From Pseudolysobacter sp. (GTDB lineage: Bacteria; Pseudomonadota; Gammaproteobacteria; Xanthomonadales; Rhodanobacteraceae), in contig JANXUW010000406.1 in NCBI GenBank assembly GCA_025351985.1, forward strand, positions 1 through 5,059: a stretch of DNA of 5,059 bases. Reading direction: 5' to 3'. Below the pieces are notes generated by a model that made no database searches, was not told where the DNA came from, and saw only the letters and a program-made list of their open reading frames with translations. The translations under genes and the position numbers were made by a program. The stretch's first letter is position 1, and the number at the start of each line of letters is the position of its first letter. Below, piece after piece: positions 1 to 5,059 of the stretch.

Positions 1-121
1 GCGTCGCGCCAGAAAGCGGCGCGCACGGTTGAGCGATGCACTGCCCGTCATCCCAGCCTGCGCTGGGATGACGACACTTTTTTGATATGACGCAGGCTTC
101 AGCGGAGCGAGCTGCGCTTGG
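1..121. other. Intergenic region downstream of htpG
   Basis: This stretch lies beyond the htpG stop codon and I see no credible gene in it. It holds two inverted repeats: a GC-only 6-bp stem (positions 5-10 against 18-23, 7-nt loop) and the much stronger hairpin at 46-73, listed separately. It probably contains the end of the htpG transcript and perhaps the end of a gene lying to the left of the window. Nothing else recognisable is present. Confidence 0.6.
46..83 (+). terminator. Perfect 12-bp hairpin followed by T6; terminator or REP-like element
   Basis: Positions 46-57 (CGTCATCCCAGC) pair perfectly with 62-73 (GCTGGGATGACG) around a 4-nt loop, CTGC. On the plus strand the stem is followed by ACAC and then six T (78-83), which resembles an intrinsic terminator for a rightward gene ending left of the window. 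On the minus strand, the sense of htpG, no T-tract follows the stem, so if it ends the htpG transcript it does so without the classic U-run. GTCATCCC...GGGATGAC inverted repeats are also common dispersed intergenic (REP-type) elements in proteobacteria. Only one copy is visible here, so the two readings cannot be separated. Confidence 0.55.
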
Positions 122-2050
122 TTACTTCAATCCTTCCAGCAACAACGCATTGACGCGGCGCACATACGCCGCCGGATCATCGAGCTGACCGCCTTCGGCG
201 AGTTGCGCCTGCTCCAGCAACAGCAAGCCCAGATCGTTCGCGCGAGCCTCGTTGGTTTCATTTTCCAGACGCTGCACGAGCGGATGACCCGGATTGATTT
301 CAAGGATCGGCTGTTGCGACGGCACGTCGTGTCCGGCCTGCTTGAGCAGGCGTTGCATGTGCGCGGCCATGTCGTGTTCGTCGAGCACCAGGCACGACGG
401 CGATTCGGTCAGGCGATGGCTCACGCGCACATCGCGCACCTTGTCGGCGAGCAGAATCTTGAGTTTGCCGAGCACGCCTTCTGCGGCCTTTTCTGCTTCC
501 TTGCGCTTGTCCGCATCGCCGCCGGCATCGGCGAGCTTGTCGATCTCGATATCGCCTTTCGCCACCGACTTGAGTTTCTTGCCGGTATATTCGTTGAGAT
601 AACCGATCATCCACTCATCGATGCGATCGACCAGCAGCAATACCTCGACGCCACGCGCCTTCAGCGCTTCGAGTTGCGGGCTGTTGCGCGCGGCCAGCCA
701 GCTGTCGGCGGTGATGTAGTAGATCGCTTCCTGGCCCGGTTTCATGCGCCCGATATAGTCGTCGAGCGACACGGTTTGCGCCTTGTCTTCGTTCGCCGTG
801 CTGGCGAAACGCAGCAGCTTGGCGAGCTTGTCCTTGTTCGCAAAATCCTCGGCCACGCCTTCCTTGAGCACGTTGCCGAATTCGTTCCAGAACCCCTGGT
901 ATTTTTCCTTGTCGTCGCTCGCGATTTTTTCGAGCAGATCGAGCACGCGTTTGCTCGCGCCGCTCTTGATCTGCGCGACCAGTTTGTTCTGCTGCAGGAT
1001 TTCGCGACTGACGTTGAGCGGCAGGTCGTCCGAATCGATCACGCCGCTGACGAAACGCAGATACGCCGGCAGCAATTGTTCGCTCGCGTCCATGATGAAC
1101 ACGCGACGAATGTAGAGCTTCAAGCCTTTGCGTTCTTCGCGCCCCGACCACATCGCATCCATCGGCGCCTTGCTCGGCACGAACAACAGCGAAGTGTAAC
1201 TCTGATTGCCTTCAACGCGGTTGTGCGCCCACGCGAGCGGATCGTTGAAGTCGTGCGAAATGTGTTTGTAGAACGCTTGGTAATCCTCGTCTTTCAATTC
1301 GGATTTCGGCCGTGCCCACAACGCCGAGGCGTGATTGACGGTATCCCATTCGAGCGCGGGTTTTTCTTCGCCTTCCTTGACCTCGATTTCATCGTGCCCA
1401 ATTTCCTTGGGCATGCGAATCGGGAAACCGATGTGGTCCGAATATTTCGAGATCAGTTCGCGCAAGCGCCACGGCTGCAGGAACTCGTGTTCGTCGTCTT
1501 TCAGATGCAGGGTGACGGCGGTGCCGCGCGCGACGGTCTCGAGCGTTTCCAGCGTGTATTCGCCGGTGCCGGTCGATTCCCAGCGTACGCCGGTATCCGC
1601 CGCATCGCCGGCGCGGCGCGTGGTCAAGGTGATCTTGTCGGCGACAATAAAGGCCGAATAAAAACCCACGCCGAACTGGCCGATCAGCTGGGCATCCTTG
1701 CGCTGGTCGCCCGAGAGCTGTTCGAGAAAACGGCGCGTGCCGGAGCGCGCTATGGTGCCGATATTTTCGATCACTTCATCGCGACTCATGCCGATGCCGT
1801 TGTCGCGAATCGACAAGGTGTGTGCCTCCTTGTCGAAATTGATTTCGATGCGCAGCTCGGCGTCGTCCTGGCTCAGCGCGGGATTGCCGATCGCGGCGAA
1901 GCGCAGCTTGTCGCAGGCGTCGGACGCATTCGAAATGAGTTCGCGCAAGAAAATTTCCTTGTGCGAATACAACGAATGGATCACCAGTTGCAGCACCTGC
2001 TGCACTTCGGCCTGGAATTTATGCGTTTCTGGTGTCGTGGTCGTGGTCAT
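122..2050 (-). CDS. htpG: HtpG, bacterial Hsp90-family molecular chaperone
   Basis: This is a cytosolic ATP-dependent chaperone that works as a homodimer and remodels client proteins, in known systems together with DnaK. The 642 residues are close to the usual bacterial length (E. coli about 624), and all three domains are present. The N-terminal GHKL ATPase shows [12 protein letters not shown] (34-45, with E37 as the likely catalytic glutamate and N41 as the magnesium ligand), DNGIGM (83-88), GTIARSGT (98-105, lid) and [11 protein letters not shown] (124-134). The middle domain carries [13 protein letters not shown] (343-355), whose R349 corresponds to the arginine that contacts ATP. The C-terminal dimerisation domain ends without the MEEVD tail of eukaryotic cytosolic Hsp90, as expected. 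The start is the first ATG after an in-frame TAG upstream and has a modest AAGAGA ribosome site (2060-2055, 4 nt before the ATG). A sigma-32-like promoter lies directly upstream. The gene is intact and stands alone. The identification is secure. Confidence 0.98.
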   Translation of the reverse strand: MTTTTTPETHKFQAEVQQVLQLVIHSLYSHKEIFLRELISNASDACDKLRFAAIGNPALSQDDAELRIEINFDKEAHTLSIRDNGIGMSRDEVIENIGTIARSGTRRFLEQLSGDQRKDAQLIGQFGVGFYSAFIVADKITLTTRRAGDAADTGVRWESTGTGEYTLETLETVARGTAVTLHLKDDEHEFLQPWRLRELISKYSDHIGFPIRMPKEIGHDEIEVKEGEEKPALEWDTVNHASALWARPKSELKDEDYQAFYKHISHDFNDPLAWAHNRVEGNQSYTSLLFVPSKAPMDAMWSGREERKGLKLYIRRVFIMDASEQLLPAYLRFVSGVIDSDDLPLNVSREILQQNKLVAQIKSGASKRVLDLLEKIASDDKEKYQGFWNEFGNVLKEGVAEDFANKDKLAKLLRFASTANEDKAQTVSLDDYIGRMKPGQEAIYYITADSWLAARNSPQLEALKARGVEVLLLVDRIDEWMIGYLNEYTGKKLKSVAKGDIEIDKLADAGGDADKRKEAEKAAEGVLGKLKILLADKVRDVRVSHRLTESPSCLVLDEHDMAAHMQRLLKQAGHDVPSQQPILEINPGHPLVQRLENETNEARANDLGLLLLEQAQLAEGGQLDDPAAYVRRVNALLLEGLK

Positions 2051-2082
2051 GGTTTCTCTTGACGGCAGAGTGGGTGCCTACA

Positions 2083-2110
2083 GTGTGGGGACAGGGGCAT
2101 GAAAATCAAC
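2083..2110 (-). promoter_or_regulatory. Sigma-32 (RpoH)-like heat-shock promoter of htpG
   Basis: Reading leftwards towards htpG, GTTGATT (2110-2104) is followed by exactly 13 nt and then CCCCACAC (2090-2083). The E. coli sigma-32 consensus is CTTGAAA, a 13-17 nt spacer, then CCCCATNT. The TTGA core, the CCCCA core and the spacing agree, while the flanking bases are imperfect. Transcription would start at about 2076, leaving a leader of about 25 nt before the ATG at 2050. No comparable sigma-70 -10 box lies at the right distance. htpG is a classic RpoH target, which supports the call. The start point itself is inferred. Confidence 0.6.
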
Positions 2111-2137
2111 ACACGCTTGGCGTTTGCGATGGTGCGA

Positions 2138-2182
2138 ATCGGATCCGGTCGACCGCTTTTAACGCATTAGCAACATCGGATC
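2138..2182. repeat. Abutting palindromes and 8-bp direct repeat in the divergent intergenic region
   Basis: Two perfect palindromes overlap by two bases: CGGATCCG (2140-2147) and CGGTCGACCG (2146-2155). The octamer ATCGGATC also occurs twice, at 2138-2145 and 2175-2182, that is 37 bp apart in the same orientation. Together these could form a regulator-binding site between htpG and the cupredoxin gene. Short palindromes arise often by chance in GC-rich DNA, and no known operator is recognised, so this is only a candidate. No good -35/-10 pair for the cupredoxin gene is visible; TATGAT at 2207-2212 is a possible -10 box but lacks a matching -35. Confidence 0.25.
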
Positions 2183-2233
2183 GGAGAGGATTCAATTCCG
2201 CTGGGTTATGATTGCCGCATCACGATAGAAACG

Positions 2234-2698
2234 ATGACTCGCATGAACCGGAACCGCTGCATTTTACCGTCGAAACGAGTGGATCGATATTCCTCGGCAA
2301 AACTTTTCGTGCTTTTATCCCTGCTGCTGATCGGCAATCCATTGTCAGCGTTGGCGGCCAATTTCAACGTGCTCGCCGGCAGCGGCGGAACAGTATTTTT
2401 TCCGGCGTCGATCACGATCGCACCCGGCGATACGATCACTTTCAAGAATTCCGGCGGCTTGCACAATGTCGTCGCGAACGACGGCTCGTTTCGTTGCGCG
2501 AACGGCTGCGACAACGACGGCAACAGCGGCAACGGCAACGTCAGCGCATCAAGCTGGCACGCGACGGTGACGTTTTCGACAGTCGGCACTTTCGGTTATT
2601 TTTGCGAAGAACATGGCACCGCGACTACCGGCATGCGCGGTCAGATCATTGTCAAAGCGACCACGCCGGTGCAACTGCAATCATTTTACGTGGATTGA
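2234..2698 (+). CDS. Exported plastocyanin/azurin-like cupredoxin (type 1 copper protein)
   Basis: This is a predicted periplasmic or surface blue-copper protein of 154 residues that would carry electrons or bind copper. Residues 1-41 look like a Sec signal: a basic n-region (R3, R6, R8, K14, R15, R18, K23), a hydrophobic core LFVLLSLLLIG (24-34) and an ALA|A cleavage site after A41, giving a mature chain of about 113 residues. The cupredoxin fold is shown by FFPASITIAPGDTITFKN (55-72) and by a complete type 1 copper ligand set: H77 (GLHNVV), C124, H127 (FCEEH) and M134 (GMRG). An insert between the first and second ligands (about 82-107) is rich in Gly, Asn and Asp and holds C88 and C92, which may form a disulfide. 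The chain stops just after PVQLQSF (145-151). The start is the most upstream ATG after an in-frame TAG, but it lacks a clear Shine-Dalgarno, so M4 (2243) is a real alternative. The gene diverges from htpG and converges on the DUF1501 gene. Its electron partner is unknown. Confidence 0.92.
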   Translation: MTRMNRNRCILPSKRVDRYSSAKLFVLLSLLLIGNPLSALAANFNVLAGSGGTVFFPASITIAPGDTITFKNSGGLHNVVANDGSFRCANGCDNDGNSGNGNVSASSWHATVTFSTVGTFGYFCEEHGTATTGMRGQIIVKATTPVQLQSFYVD

Positions 2699-2718
2699 CC
2701 GAGATCGCCGCGACGACG

Positions 2719-2749
2719 TTCACGCGATCAATCCGTTGATCGCTGTGAA
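2719..2749. terminator. Hairpin between convergent genes, probable bidirectional terminator
   Basis: GCGATCAA (2724-2731) pairs perfectly with TTGATCGC (2736-2743) around a TCCG tetraloop. The stem continues with TTCAC (2719-2723) against GTGAA (2745-2749), interrupted only by a bulged T at 2744, giving 13 paired positions in total. It lies in the 69-bp gap between the cupredoxin stop and the DUF1501 stop, exactly where both transcripts should end. Neither side has a T-tract, so it does not meet the strict intrinsic-terminator pattern. It may instead work as an mRNA 3' end stabiliser. Confidence 0.5.
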
Positions 2750-2767
2750 ACTCCGCCGATGCTGTGA

Positions 2768-4291
2768 TCAGCTCAGGAAACCAAGATCGCGGTGACTGAA
2801 GTTCGGCCCGAGATTGGGCAGGATCAGATCGATATCGCCATCCGTCAAGCCAAACCATTTTGCGAGCGTCGCCGTGTACTGATCGACCGACGTGGTCGGA
2901 ATCATCTGGCCATAACCGCCGTCGTTCGGATTGCTCGCCGATGGCAGCAAACTCGGCATCTGCGCCAGACCGTTGCCGGTCAGGCTGTCGCCATAAAACT
3001 TGTTGCCCGCCACCGCACCGCCGACCACCAGATGATGCGATGCCCAGCCATGATCGGTGCCACCGGAATTTGCCGACAGCGAGCGACCGAAATCCGATGC
3101 CGTGAACGCCGTTGCCTTGGACGCCAGTCCCACACTGTTCAACGCGTTGTAAAACCCGCTGAGCGACTTGGACAATAGCGGCAACAAGCCGAGATTGCCA
3201 TTCGCACCCGCGTGTTGCGCCAATTCGTCGCTATGCGTGTCGTAGCCGCCGGTGGTGACAAAAAATACCTGGCGCTTGAGTCCGGTGTAACCCGACACGT
3301 TGTTGTTGGCGGCCCAGATCAACTCGGCAATGGTCTGCAGTTGGGTGTCGATGTCGTAACCCGTGGCGCCGGGGAAATAACTCTTGAAGATCGAGTTGAA
3401 CGGATCGCCTGCGGAATGGCCCGAGCTCGCGGGACGCGCTGCGGCCAGCGCGGAGTTGATGATGCCAGCGGTGGCGATCGAATGATTCATCGTGCCCGCG
3501 TAGGTGCGTTCCAGCACATTGGATTGCGAGCCTTGCGCCTTGAGCGCATTGAACGCGGCCTGCATGCCGGTGCCGGCACCGTATTGATCGTAGGGAAGCT
3601 GGAACGTGGATGCGCTGTTCGAATCCATGATGTAGCCGTTGACGTCCTGCCCACGGATAAAAATGTCCTCGCCATTCAGCGAGCTCAGATTCGGGATTCC
3701 GAGCGGATTGGCGCCCGCCAGGAGATCGCAGATTCGTCCGCCCCAGCCGCTCGCCGGTGAATTGCTTGGCGGCGAGGATTGCCAATATGCCGACTGATCG
3801 GAATGCGAAAACAGTTGCGGCGGAAGTGCCGGATTGCCGTTCATGAACTCGATCTTGCTAACCGGACCAACCAGCGTGCCGACATTCGCGATCACGGCGG
3901 CATGCCCGGCGTTGAACACGGTTGCCAGCTCGGGCATGCCGGCATGCAAGCCGTAGATACTGCCATCGCCAGGGCTGCCGTAATTGTTGCCGGTGGGTGC
4001 GCTCAGGGTGTGCAATCCGGCGGTGGGCAACGCGAGCACGGAGCGAATATTCTGATAGTTGGTGCGCGCCGTTCCTGTTCCGTTTGAGACCGGCACAACC
4101 ATGTTGAAACTGTCGTTACCACCGTATAAAAATACACAAATCAGCGCTTTGTAATCGCTGAAACTATAGCTGTTCGTGGCGTGGGTGGCTGCCTGCAAAA
4201 GTTTGAGATTGCCCAGTGCGGAGAATGCACTGACACCACCCAGTCCGGCATACAGGCTGCGCTGAATAAACTTGCGACGATCGGGACGCAT
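2768..4291 (-). CDS. DUF1501 family protein with twin-arginine (Tat) signal
   Basis: This protein of 507 residues belongs to the DUF1501 family (Pfam PF07394), whose biochemical role is unestablished; the family is related by fold to the alkaline phosphatase/sulfatase superfamily. The N-terminus has a twin-arginine motif, RRKFIQ (5-10), then a hydrophobic stretch (about 12-32) and small residues suitable for cleavage near A35-A38, so it is probably exported folded through Tat. Family motifs in order are YGGNDSFNMVVP (56-67), HSDQSAYWQ (163-171), GGYDTHSDE (348-356), ASDFGRS (398-404), GTDHGWASHHLVVGG (411-425) and SVDQYTATLAKWFGL (468-482). D60, D351, H353, D413 and H414 are plausible metal-site or catalytic residues, which is inference from the superfamily. 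Many relatives have EFGRT where this one has DFGRS, a conservative change. The start is fixed by a strong AGGAGG 5 nt upstream that overlaps the stop of the DUF1800 gene. The length is normal and no frameshift is visible. Confidence 0.95.
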   Translation of the reverse strand: MRPDRRKFIQRSLYAGLGGVSAFSALGNLKLLQAATHATNSYSFSDYKALICVFLYGGNDSFNMVVPVSNGTGTARTNYQNIRSVLALPTAGLHTLSAPTGNNYGSPGDGSIYGLHAGMPELATVFNAGHAAVIANVGTLVGPVSKIEFMNGNPALPPQLFSHSDQSAYWQSSPPSNSPASGWGGRICDLLAGANPLGIPNLSSLNGEDIFIRGQDVNGYIMDSNSASTFQLPYDQYGAGTGMQAAFNALKAQGSQSNVLERTYAGTMNHSIATAGIINSALAAARPASSGHSAGDPFNSIFKSYFPGATGYDIDTQLQTIAELIWAANNNVSGYTGLKRQVFFVTTGGYDTHSDELAQHAGANGNLGLLPLLSKSLSGFYNALNSVGLASKATAFTASDFGRSLSANSGGTDHGWASHHLVVGGAVAGNKFYGDSLTGNGLAQMPSLLPSASNPNDGGYGQMIPTTSVDQYTATLAKWFGLTDGDIDLILPNLGPNFSHRDLGFLS

Positions 4292-4296
4292 GATGG

Positions 4297-4303
4297 CCTC
4301 CTA
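4297..4303 (-). promoter_or_regulatory. Shine-Dalgarno of the DUF1501 gene overlapping the DUF1800 stop codon
   Basis: A perfect AGGAGG occupies 4302-4297, 5 nt before the ATG at 4291. It overlaps the TAG stop of the upstream gene (4303-4301), so ribosomes finishing DUF1800 stop on top of the next initiation site. This arrangement is typical of translational coupling and fixes the DUF1501 start codon. Confidence 0.85.
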
Positions 4304-5059
4304 CTTCTGGATGATGTATTCGGGCGAGGTCAGGATCAGACCAAGCGCACGTTCGATGCGCTCGATTCGAAAATCATCCGAACCCGAGTTGGCCGTGCTA
4401 AGCGTATTGAGATAACTGATCAGCGTTTGGCGCATGAACGGCGACATCTGCCCGCCCATGAAGCGGATGTTGTAGGCATCGACGAGTCGATCCGATGGAT
4501 CCGCCGTTCCGCCAGTGCTGTTGCCGGCGAGAGCGAGATCCTGCGCATGGTTGATTTGCACGTCACCATAGTCATCGCTGGAATCGCACGTATCCGATAT
4601 ATCCCCACCAAAACCACGGTAGAACGAATCGCTGGTGATGTCGGTGATGGTTGTGTCGGTGGTGGTCTGGAATTCGGGGCCGTATAACCCGGCCGTAGTC
4701 ATTTCTCCGCCCGGAATAAATCCGGGCTTGAAGAAATTGAACACGGTATTCGCATTCAGCGGCATCTGTCCGATCCAGTCATTCGGCCTCCACGCGCCGC
4801 CGTAACCCGCATACCGATACGGTTGATTATTGTATTTGTAGATGATGTCTGGATTGCCCGGATTGGGTTGATCCTGATCGTTGCCACACATGTGTTTCGC
4901 GCCCATCGCGCGCCATACATGCGAGAGCACCAGCAGTGGCTCGCGCAATTTGCCGTAGGTATCGGGATTCTGCCAGTGGCCAATTCGCGCTTCAGGATCG
5001 AGCAGGATTTTCTGCACCACGGCTTTGAGATTGCCGCGTACGCCCGTGCCGTCGTTGTT
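4301..5059 (-). CDS. DUF1800 family protein, C-terminal part (N-terminus outside the window)
   Basis: These are the last 252 residues of a DUF1800 protein (Pfam PF08811), a family of unknown function usually of about 450-600 residues, found next to DUF1501 genes. The frame stays open to the right edge. A GTG codon at 5020 could be mistaken for a start, but the 13 codons before it (NNDGTGVRGNLKA) continue the conserved VRGNLKAVVQKILLDPEAR block, so the gene really begins beyond 5059. Counting from the edge, further family motifs are GKLREPLLVLSHVWRAMGA (about 36-54), NTVFNFFKPGFIPGGE (about 102-117), the following GLYGPEFQTTTDT (about 121-133) and a C-terminal SPEYIIQK. A Thr/Asp-rich run (TTTDTTITDITSD) and a Cys/Asp-rich loop near DTCDSSDD make the segment before the last helices longer than a minimal core. 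It is the upstream member of a pair with DUF1501 (9-nt gap). Whether it has a signal peptide cannot be seen. Confidence 0.95.
   Translation of the reverse strand, partial: NNDGTGVRGNLKAVVQKILLDPEARIGHWQNPDTYGKLREPLLVLSHVWRAMGAKHMCGNDQDQPNPGNPDIIYKYNNQPYRYAGYGGAWRPNDWIGQMPLNANTVFNFFKPGFIPGGEMTTAGLYGPEFQTTTDTTITDITSDSFYRGFGGDISDTCDSSDDYGDVQINHAQDLALAGNSTGGTADPSDRLVDAYNIRFMGGQMSPFMRQTLISYLNTLSTANSGSDDFRIERIERALGLILTSPEYIIQK

Noticed and set aside
203..2062. A 619-codon open frame on the plus strand, antisense to nearly all of htpG
   Set aside because: The opposite strand encodes an unmistakable HtpG with every family motif. Long antisense frames are expected opposite GC-rich genes with strong codon bias. 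The translated product is rich in Arg, Phe, Ala and Val, has no recognisable domain and lacks a credible ribosome site.
2141..2153. Adjacent GGATCC and GTCGAC (BamHI- and SalI-type sites), suggesting a cloning junction
   Set aside because: The flanking sequence is a continuous natural promoter region with no vector or linker sequence. Two six-base sites close together can occur by chance in GC-rich DNA.
2207..2227. Tiny frame ATG ATT GCC GCA TCA CGA TAG just before the cupredoxin, as a leader peptide
   Set aside because: The purine-rich GGAGAGG lies about 18 nt before this ATG, too far for a normal ribosome site. The peptide has no attenuator-like residues, and the ATG coincides with a possible -10 box.
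2206..2739. Overlapping frames over the cupredoxin gene on both strands (minus 2206-2589; plus 2212-2739)
   Set aside because: The frame at 2234-2698 has a signal peptide and all four copper ligands. The others are Arg/Gln-rich or lack any motif, so they are shadows.
4620..4670. Repetitive ACC/GAC codons in the DUF1800 gene as a possible tandem repeat
   Set aside because: They encode an ordinary Thr/Asp-rich stretch following the conserved PEFQTTT motif. The units are irregular and no repeat array is formed.
2792..4687. Plus-strand frames opposite DUF1501 and DUF1800 (for example 3212-3760 and 4181-4687)
   Set aside because: They lie opposite clearly conserved genes, are basic and low in recognisable structure, and have no supporting context.

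Overview
The window holds four protein-coding genes and short intergenic stretches. From left to right they are htpG (minus strand), a small exported cupredoxin (plus strand), a Tat-exported DUF1501 protein (minus), and the C-terminal half of a DUF1800 protein (minus) that runs off the right edge. I see no tRNA, rRNA, CRISPR array, insertion sequence or prophage gene.

The organism looks like a moderately GC-rich Gram-negative proteobacterium. Three things suggest this: a bacterial-type HtpG of 642 residues, a sigma-32-like heat-shock promoter in front of it, and an intergenic inverted repeat of the GTCATCCC...GGGATGAC type that is common in proteobacterial genomes. The cupredoxin plus DUF1501/DUF1800 combination would fit the Xanthomonadales/Rhodanobacteraceae, but that placement is an inference from general resemblance and was not checked by search.

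Positions 1-121 are non-coding and carry a perfect 12-bp hairpin with a T-tract on its plus-strand side. Positions 122-2050 encode the Hsp90-family chaperone HtpG. Positions 2051-2233 are a divergent intergenic region with a heat-shock-type promoter facing htpG and a cluster of short palindromes. Positions 2234-2698 encode the cupredoxin. Positions 2699-2767 separate two convergent genes and contain a long hairpin that probably stops transcription from both sides. Positions 2768-5059 hold a tightly coupled DUF1800-DUF1501 gene pair, transcribed leftwards.

The housekeeping chaperone looks functionally separate from the rest. DUF1800 and DUF1501 proteins are well known as a recurrent gene pair of unknown function. 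Here their stop and start are 9 nt apart, with the Shine-Dalgarno of the second overlapping the stop of the first, so they are very probably made together. The convergent cupredoxin is also exported, so a functional link across the cell envelope is possible but unproven. This pair, with its copper-protein neighbour, is the least understood part of the window. I do not see convincing evidence of an entirely new system.
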